DNA of 64,000 bases from Seriola aureovittata (taxonomy: Eukaryota > Chordata > Actinopteri > Carangiformes > Carangidae), in the NCBI RefSeq assembly GCF_021018895.1, contig NC_079381.1:12339001-12403000 (forward strand), written 5' to 3'. Positions 15,741 to 50,148 of the stretch are shown here, one piece after another. Below the pieces are notes generated by a model. The model had not been told where the DNA came from, made no database searches, and saw only the letters and a list, made by a program, of their open reading frames with translations. The translations under genes and the position numbers were made by a program. Each line of letters starts with the position of its first letter. Position 1 is the first letter of the stretch.

Positions 15741-16232
15741 TAGCCATACTAGCGGCATGACACTAGGGATCGCAATGTCGATCAGTTGCTCAGGATTGAA
15801 ATGATTGAAATTAAATTTTGCATAGATATTTTGTGGTCCCAGAGGATGAATTATAATGATTTTGGTGTTCCCTTGACCTTTCCTCTAGCACCACCCTAAG
15901 GTTGACATTGGTGGTTTTTGAAATGTCTCAACATCAATTGGGCGGATTGCCATTAAAATTTGGTTCACACATTTATGTTTCCCTTAAGATGCACTGTATG
16001 GTGAACACTCAACTTTTCACTTTGTCCAGCACTTTGGTTTATGACCAAATACTTTCAACTATTGCCTCAGCTCTTTGTGTTTTTGTGCTAATTAGCAAAT
16101 GTTAGCATTTGCTAACATGCCAAATTATGCTGATTATACCAGCATTTTAACATTGTCTGCCTGAGCATGTTAGCATGTTGACATTAGCATTTGGCCTCAC
16201 AGATCTGCTAGCATGGCTATAAACTCTTAGCC
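15741..16232. repeat. long copy of the CCAATAGTTGTTGAGA-type teleost repeat (opposite orientation)
   Basis: Starts TAGCCATACTAGCGGCATGA, includes CTTGACCTTTCCTCTAGCAC and GGCGGATTGCCATTAAAATT, and ends GATCTGCTAGCATGGCTATA. The interior has internally repeated TTAGCATTTGCTAACATG units. Near full length but diverged; no open reading frame. Confidence 0.65.
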
Positions 16233-18250
16233 TTGTTATCTTACTGTAAGGCTCAGAACCTAATGTGGCTACTGTATAAGAGCGACCTGGAAAAGTTTAA
16301 TTTAACATTATGGGTTTTTATCTGTCTCTTGACAGATGTTAGAGAAATACTCTTCTTATTTCACCAAACCGCATGCAGCTGCAACATGATGTGATGGGCT
16401 AATGGGTTACAGACTAGAAGAGATCAAAGAGCCACAGAGGTGAAAGATGCAGCTGGCGTCAAGACTTTGGGATAAACCATCATCAGTGCAGCTCTGCTCA
16501 AAGCGGTTAGTAAGTATACAGTGCCTGAGCAATGCTATATTTCTGTGCACATGATTTGTGGTTATCTAAAATGTCAAAGACTCACGCATTCAAGTTCTCT
16601 TTGTGAGGCGCACACACAAGTGTACACACAAAATTCAAGGATAAAACATGCAGAGCTTGTCAAAGTTGTCCTCAAAGTGCCAGTCATGAAGGATATGTTT
16701 TCTAATCTCCAGTGGCAGGAAGCAGAGTGGTACAGCAGAAGACAAAACAAGTTTAATAAAAGAATTTTGCAAGTATTGATGTTAATAATAATAACGCTGA
16801 GAAATGTCAAATGTGCTTTTGTGAAGTAACCAGACGATCTTCTCGTCTCAGCAAAGTGACACCAGTTAGAAAACACACTTCTTACTTTGTGTGATGCATT
16901 CATCCTCAGAGTCATCTGGCCATAAAACACACCTGTGTATAAGGTAACAAAACAGACAGACCAATTATGCTGTGAATTCCTGCCCATGCACGCAGGTTTG
17001 TTGCCGATGCTCCGTCTTACAAATGACAAATTTACAAACGAACCAGCACGGCGGCAGTATATCACTCTGCTCATGGAAATAAACATGAAACCTGAGAGTC
17101 AAAATCCCACATTGTGTATCGTGCCATCATGCCCTTGAGCGTGGCACTTAAACCAGATTGCCAGTAAATCTCCAGCTCAACACAAATGGCTCTTCTGTCA
17201 GGTGTGACGCGCCTAAAAGCCCTCTGGATTCAGGTATCAGGGACATTAGAGGAGGAATTGGAGTGAAAACAGGTGCAGGATGCTGCTGGAGGGCAAGTTT
17301 CTCACTCAAGTCAGGTATCCACTGTCCATATGACTCACAGCTAAATAAATCATGTTCAATTAATTTCCAGGACAATGGAGACAGGTGACATTGGATTTTT
17401 GGTGAAACTTGCAGGAAAGGATAGATCAACTACACCTAATCTTTAGACAGCATTTGGTAATATTGTGCATTTTTTAAATTTATGTAATTATGTTTTTGTA
17501 AGTTTACTTTCATTGCTTGTATGTTATTTATTTATTCAATTGTTATCTGGCTGAATTAATTTACCTCAGTGATGTTTCTGTTTTAATCTGTCATTCGTTT
17601 GTATTTCTTATCACTTGTGAAGCGGATTGTGGCTTTGCTTTGAAAGCTACTGTATAAAATAAATGACTTCATGTGTTCATGTACACACACATTACCATGG
17701 CATAAATGATTATGCATGTTCCACTGGAGTGTGGACACTTTTAGTAAAGACTGCAACACAAAGAGAGAGAAAATGTTCTGCTACTATGGCAAATATTATA
17801 AAAGACTTCACTTCTAATTTTAGCATTTGCTGTTTGTATTTGTCCAAAACATACTTCGTAGGCTATATGTCATTTGTAATAATATGTGTGATAATTTATT
17901 TAGGGGTTAAGAATACAGAAAGTGTGAAGACTAGATGAAATAAAGCATTCAACCTGAACCCCATTCGTATTAAAAAAAAAGTATGATAACGTTATTGTTC
18001 ATTTAACGTGTATTTTGTAATTCTAACTGTCTAAAATTATGTATTTATTCTTGTAGCTAAGTCTCTTTTTAATTTTAGAGTTTGATCAAAATGTTATTTC
18101 TTCTTAAGTTAAGTGGGCAGTGGTAAACTGGTATTAATTATTCTTATTGGTGTCAACTTAAACTACTGGCTTGTATTGGCTTGCTTATTCTGTAGGTAGG
18201 TGTGAAGGGAAAGCTTGCACCAGGACAACAAATTTATGAATAGGCCCATT

Positions 18251-18390
18251 ATCTCCGGAGGTTATGTTTTTACTCGTGTCTGTTTGTTTGCCAGAAAACA
18301 AACAATTTGAACCAATTTGCACCAAACTTCTTGGAGGGATGGGGCATGAGCCAGGGTAGAACCCATTCAATTTTGGGGCAGATCCAGATC
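18251..18390. repeat. teleost dispersed repeat with CTCCGGAGGTTATG start
   Basis: CTCCGGAGGTTATGTTTTTA ... TGTTTGTTTGCC ... GGGATGGGGCATGAGCCAGG ... GGGGCAGATCCAGATCA. This order matches a repeat found widely in fish. Confidence 0.6.
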
Positions 18391-19743
18391 ATTTACTATG
18401 AAATTGAATTTTTTTTGTTTTTTTCACACTGGCCTTGCCGGAGGTCTGTGCTCTCTGAGTGCCGTTCTAGTTTTATGTATGATCAAGCAATTGTTACTGA
18501 TGTGTTGGTGTTTTACATCGCGCTCTACAGTGTTTCCACTGTTCCCAGATTTACATTGTTGTTGTATAATTAGTTATTAAGAGTGAATGCAGTTTGACCA
18601 TAAGTGATGTTGTATGCATGCCTGGTGAGCTGCTCTCCAGTGTGAGTGCAGAATTTAGTCGTGGCAAGTATCTCCTACTCCTCCTGTTCTCTACAGTCAG
18701 AAAACTGAATTCTAAATCACAAGCCAGAACACGCAAAACATTATGCAATGCCGCACTTTTGTGATGATGATCAGAATAAATATACCCTCAGCTAACTTAC
18801 AGGTCGGACCACATGATATCACGCGAATACCATAAACCCCATAGAAGGCTGAATGCAGAAGCTTTTCCCCAGTGTTTTGACAAAAGTTGCTGTATTTGCA
18901 TAAATATGGGGGAGGGTAGAGCTGTCAGTTTTAAGAATGTTTTAATTGCTCATCCTGACATTAAGACTGTAATGGCTTATATAATGTAATAAAAGTATAC
19001 AGATGGATGATTGAATTGTGTGTACAATTTGCTGCAGAACTTCCATCTCATTAAGTCTCATGTTGTTCAAATATTCAAATATATAGTCCTGGTGTTCATT
19101 TAAGGGTCTATTGAGCACCTAGCAGCCATAGAGAAAAGGGTTTTGTTTCAAAAGGAGGAGAACAAACTTTTAACAGGATGATTTACCTGCTGCTTTGGAG
19201 AATTGTCAAAAGACCAGTGAAAAAATATTGATCTCAATAGATTCACAACTGCATATAGTACAAACTGCTGAAGTATTATGGATAAGATGATGAATAAACC
19301 CTTCATTTGCAATCATTCGCAGTCTTGCAAGCACCTAGCACCATTTAGGATCTTGAACTCATTCATTGCTTTGATCATCTCATCAAGAGTCTCAACTGTG
19401 CTGTCAGAGTCATCTGAGGCCTTGAAGTTATTAAAAAGAAGCACTGGCACTCAAGCAAAATGAAACCTCTGCTCATAACAATACCATAACAAAAGCAATT
19501 TCTCACCTATCATCATAGGAATTCAGAAGCAATCAATGTTCTTCAAAGAACATAAAAGTTTTTTTCTAATAGTAAAATGTACAGGAATTTGTCATGGTGG
19601 CATTGGTGCGAAGATATTGATAACTTTCAGAGCTACAGTACAGGAGGGACAGGTGAAAGAGTGCCTAAATATAATTTATGTCTCTGAAGTGAAAAACTGT
19701 CCGAAAGGCATCTGTGAAGATTCTCAGTCATCCAGGTCATGGT

Positions 19744-19893
19744 CATCCAAGAAAAGTTCAATTCAGGGCAACTGGAATTGGTTGAAGATACTTAAAGATG
19801 AGATGAGAGATGAAACATCGCCCAGTATCTACAATGCATTTTCAAGTATCCACAACCAAGTCCAGTTGCCCTTGATTCAACTTTTCTTGGATG
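19744..19893. repeat. long imperfect inverted repeat (MITE-like)
   Basis: Left arm about 19744-19797 (CATCCAAGAAAAGTTCAATT ... GGTTGAAGATACTTAAAGATG) and right arm about 19840-19893, whose reverse complement begins CATCCAAGAAAAGTTGAATC. Arms of about 54 bp are about 85% alike, around a 42-bp centre. Confidence 0.7.
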
Positions 19894-21209
19894 TCTGAAA
19901 GGTGCTTTTTCACATGGGAGACTCACAGTAAGAAGGTTGGTAAAGTACGGCCACAACTCATTGGAAGAACCTTTTGAGGTCAAGAATGTTCATGGTATTC
20001 TTTAATGGGCTTGTACCTTCACCCAAGGAAAACTGGGAAATTACAGCTGAGCTTCTAAGTGGATGTTTCTTGCAACCTAAGCAGGCTGCTCACTTTGCGA
20101 CTTGCCTTAGTCCACATTTTTCTGCCTACTTGTCAGTATGATCAAAACACAGTCCAGTAGGTAAACACATGGCGTTGCGGAGAAAAGTGGTGCTGACTCT
20201 GTAATTGTGTGAGGCAACATTATATTTCCCTTTCAAGGTACATCAGAAGAAGAACGGAGAGAGCTGCAAGCTCACAATTCAACTTTTTTATTTAGGAACT
20301 GAAAAATCTGCATTTTGGTACACATTGCCTTCTGAAGGATTAAACCCACACTTGATCTGATAGACATTTATAGTCTATACAAACGAATAACAATTCAGGA
20401 TCAGAACAGGCTGCTCAAATCTATAGCTATATCTAAACTACAGTATTCAATAGGAATCAGTGAACAGCTAACAAAGTAAATAGAATTACTGATTCACGGT
20501 TGTATGCCTCTGCAACTAAGAGTAGTTTCAGGTTACATCCTTGTTTATCCAGAATCATATAAAATATTAACCATTTGTATAAAAATGTGTCATAATTGCT
20601 GTGTAGAGTCTTAATTTATTGCTAAAAATGTGTTTTGTGAGGTGATCGTGACCTTTGACAACCAAAATCTAATCAGTTCGTCCTTGAGTCCAAGTAAAGA
20701 TTTGTCCCTTGAGTTTTTCTATTGATAGAAATTTTAATCTCAGTGATCCTCAGTATAATTCTTTTACTGTACATTTCTACATTTATATTTAAATATTCTA
20801 CTGCATGTGGGGTTTGAGTTTGTAATCTTGATTGGGATGTATCATTGAATTGAAATCCTCTAGACTTTTGTTTTTCTACTTTTCTATGTTTTTCTACTGT
20901 TTTTTTGTGATTTTGTATTATTGATTCATTGTTTCTATAGCTATAGATGTATGGATGTTGGAGGCTTCACTTTGACTATGAATAACCTCTCTGTATCTTC
21001 TATTTGATTTGAAACACAACTCTCATTCTACACATCCCATCTGAATTAAATGTAGCTTAGTCCTTAAAGGATGCACCAACATATCAGTTTGTAAAATAAT
21101 GAATTAAAAGTTATCATGTTAGCCTTTGTGAGCCAGCAGCACACTAGAATAGTAGAATTTTTCTTCTCTTTTAAGTGCACTGGCATGTCAGTCTCCACTT
21201 TCATTTCCA

Positions 21210-21224
21210 CCACCAGGGGGAGCA
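21210..21224 (+). promoter_or_regulatory. CTCF-like site
   Basis: CCACCAGGGGGAGCA matches the vertebrate CTCF core CCACYAGRKGGC at all but the A at position 12. It sits between the divergent transporter and kcnn2, about 2.2 kb upstream of the kcnn2 ATG. Confidence 0.4.
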
Positions 21225-22227
21225 ATAACCAGCTCCACAATAACACAGACTATAAATGAATAATATGTGTATGACGAATATGAATGCACTTCTTATAATT
21301 ATCCCCATGACCATAAATCTTAAACTGAAAGAAATTCATGAACACTGTGGTGAGGCTCATCACAGATCTTCCTGATTCAGATCCTCTTTTTTGAAATAAT
21401 ATCATATGTTCTGCTTTTTAATGCACTTTTTATAACTTGCTCCTTTTCCTATTTTCTAATGTATATTAATGCTCTTCAGTAACCTTTATTGTTTTTTTTC
21501 TACATGTACACAGGTATCCCTTGTGAATGAAGGGATGAAATGAAGTCTCAATCTCAATAGGACTTATATGAGAAATTTGACATTGAAATGTCATTTTTAA
21601 ACGCCTATGAGCAGTAGTAATAAGTTACCAAACAGCTTTAATTCAGCTCCAATGAGTTTTAGACTTAATAAACATCAAATGTAGTAATCAGATTTTACAC
21701 AGTAACACAATTTTGAAATGAGCTCAGCAGAATGAGATATTTTGAAATGAAGTTTTGCAGTACATTGTATGATGATAATGTGAGGAAGGCAAAGGGTATT
21801 AAGTGTTTGAAAAAAAAGTCTACTTTGGGTGGACTACGATTTACCAAGATATCTGGAAAATAACTAAATGATTGAGATGCATGCTGCCAGGTAATACCGT
21901 CTAGAATGATCATCATTCAGCTTATATGAACGGCTCTCCAGCCGTATTTTGTTTGACTGTGTCCCACAGAGCAACGACACAGCTCAAACATTAACCGGAT
22001 AGGACGGATACCGTTTGTCCATCCTGTGAGCGATATGTGTGTTGAATTTATAAACCCTGTGTTCATTCACCGGGACTCCACACACACACATAGAAAAGAA
22101 GAAGGAGAAGCTTCCGCCTAGAGAAGGTGGGAGGTGTCAGGTGGTATGTGTATCCAGCCAATCAGGAGTAAGTGCGCATTGCGATCCTGTGCAGAAGGAT
22201 TGTTTTATTAAAGGGTTGGTAGTGATC

Positions 22228-22321
22228 AATGGGAGAGTGGAGCTGTCCGCGGTGCTGAAAGTTACTTCATGATGGACTGCCCTTCAGCACTATGGACAGC
22301 TCCACTTTCATCACTCCCATT
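22228..22321. other. imperfect hairpin, pre-miRNA-sized
   Basis: Arms 22237-22259 and 22283-22305 pair over 23 positions: a 12-bp perfect stem (GTGGAGCTGTCC), then GCG against TAT (two G.U and one mismatch), then 8 perfect pairs (GTGCTGAA), closed by a 23-base loop. An outer AATGGGA/TCCCATT pairing (22228-22234 with 22315-22321) extends it across an asymmetric bulge. No known miRNA recognised. Confidence 0.5.
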
Positions 22322-23427
22322 CAAAAACAATACACGAGCCTATATTCATCATAAAATATTAAATATATAAATTTTAAATCAGCTTCCAACTTTACAGTTG
22401 TTTAGTTTTTCATGGATGATGAGATGAGATATATATAAGAAAACGAGAACTTTACGACTCCAATGCAGCTGTGGCAAAGAAAGCCTTGTGAACGAACTGT
22501 GCAGCTCTGACTAAAATCCCACTACAAATACAAAAACATAACTCCAATATAGCCTAACAGCCCTAAGACTAAATTTGTTGCTGCTGCAACGCCGGGACGT
22601 GTGGATGATTGGGTTTCAGGCTTTGGTTTATGCCCCCACAGCTGCTCAATCTCGGGCAGTTGGCTGTATTTCCTCAGGGTGATATAACTCTTCTACTCCA
22701 TTAATAACGCAGCCACCAGCGGTCACATCAATCTGTGGCTGCAGACACAGGCCCCGGTCATTTAAGTGCTACAGGCCTGCACGGTCACATGGTCGACGGC
22801 CAATGAGCTGAATGAAATCAGCACCTTGTAAATCAACGGTTGCAGGGTGTTTCCTGTGAAGTCGATAAATGGGAAATCAGTCAGGAATTTATGAATAGAT
22901 TGATATGCGTTGTTTGCAAAAGCTAAATCACACCTGTGAGAATGGCATATCTTAAAGTGCTGAAATGTATTGGTGAAGTGATATGTAACCACAGTAGGAG
23001 AAAATACACCTTCTGTGTGTTTTAATTTATACTTTTAAATGTATTTATTTTTTATTCTGTTTGTGGCTACAGTTTCAGAAAAGAAGTGAAGTAGTTTTTG
23101 TCAAAAGCTCGGCTCTGTTTGGTGTAAGGTAGATCTCCAAATTTAAAAAAAAGAAAAGAAAAAAAAAAAGAGAGAGAGGCAATAATTCTGTAGTTTTTGT
23201 TGATTCTGATGAAATAAGGCTGGGCTTCACATCCCATGGTTGCAACCTTTTCATGACGTCGAGCCAGTTGTTTTGGTCCCCTCTGCCCAATCGGAGGATC
23301 CTCTCACATTCTACCGGAGCCGAAATGGGTCTATTCATGCAGCGGCACTGTCCTCCCGTAAGTACCATAACGCCCTTCGTCGGGTGCTCTGTGGTACCCG
23401 ACTGCTGCTTTAAACAGCAGCACTGAC

Positions 23428-46420
<22,993 letters not shown>

Positions 46421-48203
46421 AGTCCAAGGGGAATGCCTCCACTGAAGACTTTTGCCATCATATGGCCAAGTTGCATTTATCGTAAAGCCTTATGGTTTCA
46501 ATAAGTATTATCCAAATTCTGATGACAGAATCCAAGATACTGGGGACAATGCATTTTAATGGATAACTTCATGCTGTTATTTGTTTTTTATTACCTCAAA
46601 AGATGTTGTTATCCTTGCTCTGGTGACAAGACCTCAAATAATGGCGCTTCCCTCGGTAAAAACTAAAAGGCCTATCGATGGGGCTATGATAAGAACTCTA
46701 CTCCATCTCTATGCAGAGGTAGCCAGTTTTAGGTGGCAAGGTTACCAAGTGTGAAACTATTGCACTAAAATAGTGCTTCTCACAGACTTTGTGCTTCTGC
46801 GGGCTTGATTCAGTTGCCGTGTTCCTCAAAGCAAACTGAGAAACCACTGAGAAATCAGTCAGGGAGAATGACAGTGATATTGAGGAAAAGTGCTGTGTTT
46901 GATGGCCTGGAGTGAACTGATAGCAGAAGGCAGATGAAAATCACTCCTACACAGTGTCACTCAGAGATAACTTAAAAAGCTTGAAATGAGGGAAAAAAGC
47001 ATATATCTTTTAGGTTAGAAACAGCATCAACTATAGTGGTTTTCTTTTTGCAGAGTGCCCCTGTAGAATGACTATTTTTGGGGCGACGTTGCAAATAATT
47101 TAATCCTCTAGTCAAAATGAATGCATTAAAATCTGTACTTGCACTTACTTTTTAATCAATGCACTTCAATGCTGACTGACATATGATATAAAGATGCGTT
47201 GCTCATTAAAAGAAGAACATTTGAGATGTTTGGGCATGGGTTTATTATTGTCAGTTCTCAAGTTGTGGCCAGTGTTGATGAATCAAGTCAAAGCCCTTTT
47301 TCTGTTTTTCACAAAGAAGCATTAACTTAGACCTGCAGAGGTCTACAGAAATGTACTGAGTGATCACAAAATCAGTAATTAGCCCTTGTCTTGCTGTGTC
47401 TCACCTCCTGTCCTTCATTCCTGTGCTATTTATGCTTGCTGTCATCTCAGCTGGGCAACAACAAATGCAGAACAACAACTCGCAGAAACCGTATCTACCT
47501 TTTAAAAAGAAAATGCCTATTTTTATATATTTTGATGAGGACAAGCACACCTCCTACAACGAAACAAACAACAATGGGGACATAAGAAGCGACAGATTCA
47601 GCATATCTAGCATATGGTTTTCTCGGACTGGAGTTAAGATACATACTACATACATAGTCTGTTATGTTCTTTCCTGATCTTGGTTGTACACAGATTTTAA
47701 AATTGCATTATTCTTCAGAATGCATTTATTTTTTAAAGCAAATGCTTTAGATGACTCTGAGGGCTGAGCTGGAAGAGTAGAACTGGTAAATCTACCTATA
47801 GTGACTAGCATTTATTAGGGTTAAAAGGTTTTGATGTCAGAAAGCAAATTAAAATGTTTCAATTTGATTGAAATATCCTTCTTGGCCTTTCACACAGTGT
47901 GTCTATATATCAACTGTGTGAAAAGCCTTGATGTGGCCAATAAACCCTCTGGACAGTAATATTCCCCATATGAACATACAGTAGTTGTTAATGCAACCTT
48001 TTCAACATTCACAGAGCATAGCATGGGTGAGAGAAGATCTGGTGGTCACTCATCAATACAGCAGCAATGAACTTGTTCAACCAGCCAAACCACCAACCAA
48101 TAAGTCAATCAGAAGGTCAACACAATGACAGATGTTCAGTCCACCAACTTCAGCAACGTAGAAACCAATGAGAGATTATACTGTATGCGACTTAAACAAT
48201 AAA
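46421..48203 (+). other. probable kcnn2 3' UTR
   Basis: Follows the stop without another recognisable exon. AATAAA signals at 47939-47944 and 48198-48203 are candidate ends; which is used cannot be told by eye. Confidence 0.45.
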
Positions 48204-48534
48204 CAATTAAACTATAAAAATTGAATGTGTCCTTTTTTCATTGTATTTAAATTTGTATTAAATAGGACAAGTTAAAATGTGTGTGTTTGTGTGTTCCTGC
48301 ATAAACAGTTACATCAACATATAACTATAATTTGTGGTCCAAATCACTTTCAGATTTAATTGAGTTAATTTAATGTGGTAACTTCTTTTGATTTCTCACT
48401 GATCAACCACTGAATGGAGTCAAATTAAAAGAATGCTCCTCTAATATGTATCTTCAGGGCAAATTTTGCCCCAAACAGTAACTTTAAGGCATTCTGATGT
48501 AGGCTGTAAATGGCTGACCATGTACCATATGACA

Positions 48535-48740
48535 TCTAGACTCATTTGCCAGTTTACTGTAGGCACACCTGGCTAAAACAGCCCTCCAATAAATCATCCT
48601 TCATTAAGGTTATAATGTTCAGAGATTGTTTTAGCCAGGTGTTGATTCAATGTGATAGAAACTGTAATTGTGGTGCTGTTCAATTGTAATGCATTATACT
48701 GAGAGGTGTTATTAATGTTTAGTCAACCCTCATTAGTAGT
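48535..48740. repeat. dispersed repeat containing a perfect 16-bp inverted repeat
   Basis: ACACCTGGCTAAAACA (48565-48580) and its exact reverse complement (48627-48642) flank a centre with CCAATAAATCATCCTTCATT and AGGTTATAATGTTCAG. I recognise the order (…TTTACTGTAGG, CACACCTGGCTAAAAC…) as a diverged teleost repeat. Confidence 0.55.
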
Positions 48741-48905
48741 AGATTAAGTGTTCTAGTTATATACCTCCACAACATTATTAATTAATTCTCCAAAAGAAGT
48801 AAAAGTTGTGCATTGAAAAACCTACTTATGTAAATGTACAGAAGCACCATCAGCAAAAATACAAGTATCAAAAGTAAAAATACTTGCAGAAGAATGGTCC
48901 CTGTG
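48739..48905. repeat. diverged teleost repeat (AAAAGTAAAAATACTTGCAG)
   Basis: Contains CAAGTATCAAAAGTAAAAAT and ends AGAATGGTCCCTGTGACT, matching the inner part of the GTAGTGGAGTAAAAG family in reverse. Confidence 0.45.
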
Positions 48906-49070
48906 ACTTTAGCTGTAACTAGACCAGCTGCAGAAATAAAATGTTGCTTATCCTTTGATAACATTCTTATAATGGGACATATTTGTATAAATATATCTCT
49001 TTATATGACATTATAATGCTGTTACCAATGCATTTTAGGCATTTTAGTGTTACACCACAGTAGTGTAGTC

Positions 49071-49604
49071 CAGTGGTGGTCAGGCCCCTCCAAAGGATCA
49101 CATGATAAATCTGTGGGTTTATGAGATGATTACTATTATACACTGTTGCCCATAAAGTTGGAATAATTTTGTTTTCAGACACAATCCTCTGTTTATTCCT
49201 ATTTAAATGCATCAGTAATCACTTTGGAAGAGATTGACTACTAAAGTTTTGAGAAGATATACACTTTATCTGTCAAGAATAAATCACATTGTCACAATCA
49301 TTTCATGGAAAGAGGAAAAAGATATTTTATTCCAACTTTATGAGCAACAGTGTATTTGTCTTTCTGGATCACACACCAAGACAAATGTCAATCTATGTTT
49401 CATTGTAATGGTAATTAATTATTGAATCTTGAATGATGGGGTAGGAAAGTTCTTGGAAGTCAAACAGTTATTCAAATGAAACTGTTGGAAAAGTTCAGAG
49501 TGGACATGTTTCTTTCTTCACAACAGTTAACAATTCAAAGACATCTAAATTCTGAGGTGTGCTCTTTTGTATAGCTGCAAGCCAAAAAAGGTTGGGAGCC
49601 ATTG
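49071..49604. mobile_element. hAT-like non-autonomous element, interrupted
   Basis: The left end CAGTGGTGGTCAGGCCCCTC and right end GGTTGGGAGCCATTG resemble the hAT-like fish terminal repeat CAGTGGTTCCCAACC. Inner words GATAAATCTGTGGGTTTATG and GCAAGCCAAAAAAGG also fit. The terminal repeats are eroded and no 8-bp target duplication is visible. A mariner-like MITE lies inside. Confidence 0.5.
49141..49352. mobile_element. Tc1/mariner-type MITE with intact TIRs and TA target site
   Basis: Starts CACTGTTGCCCATAAAGTTG and ends with the reverse complement of CACTGTTGCTCATAAAGTTG. The repeats extend over GGAATAA, giving about 26 bp with one mismatch. Flanked by TA on both sides (49139-49140 and 49353-49354). 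212 bp, non-coding. Confidence 0.85.
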
Positions 49605-49957
49605 GTTCAACCTTTAACAACGCACAATTAAACTTGCTTATGTTTTCAAGTGAATTCCTAATTTAAACATAAAAAAACTAGTGATTGTGGCTGTCAAATA
49701 AATGTTGTGGAGTAAGACGTACAATATTTCTTTTTTGCAAGTAAATGTACTTTGTTACTTTCCACCTCTGACCTTCATTGATGTAAAAGAAGTGTGCAAA
49801 ATATGTAATCAATATAATGCAATACAATCCAGCCGTATCCAACCAAACTAAAAGTTGGATAAACCAACTGATTATATGATTTTTTTGTGTTCAGGCTGAT
49901 GCCTTTAAGTCCTGCGAGTCAGCACACAGGGCATTGTGCGCTGCAGTATCATCATGT

Positions 49958-49967
49958 CCTCGCGAGA
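49958..49967 (+). promoter_or_regulatory. TCTCGCGAGA-like promoter element of drg1
   Basis: CCTCGCGAGA is one base from the palindromic TCTCGCGAGA element of housekeeping, TATA-less promoters. It lies 143 bases before the drg1 ATG inside a short CpG-rich stretch (about 49910-50000). Confidence 0.5.
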
Positions 49968-50109
49968 TTACCCGCGAAGCAGCGCACAGTGGCACTTGCG
50001 TGGTGTAGACCTGTGTGCATGCTAAACAAAATCTAACTTTGCCAACTCCCATGTAAAATCTTTCCAACTTGTTTCGTAGCGTTGATTGTACTAAAGAATC
50101 GCCGTCACC

Positions 50110-50148
50110 ATGAGTATACTCGCCAAAATAGCAGAGATTGAAAATGAG
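50110..50148 (+). CDS. drg1: drg1 exon 1
   Basis: 13 codons, [13 protein letters not shown]; donor GTAAGG; phase 0. Confidence 0.95.

Larger units (their letters stand above)
11704..23427. other. intergenic spacer upstream of both the transporter (minus) and kcnn2 (plus)
   Basis: About 11.7 kb without a recognisable coding exon. It holds the dispersed repeats, simple repeats, CTCF-like site and hairpin listed separately. The right 1.5 kb is richer in CpG and CCAAT (CCAATCA at 22158-22164) and probably contains the kcnn2 promoter. The two genes are divergent, so regulatory sequence for both lies here. Confidence 0.6.

Noticed and set aside
16574..17086. 170-codon minus-strand open frame
   Set aside because: Low-complexity composition, no family resemblance, no splice or promoter context; lies in a repeat-bearing spacer.
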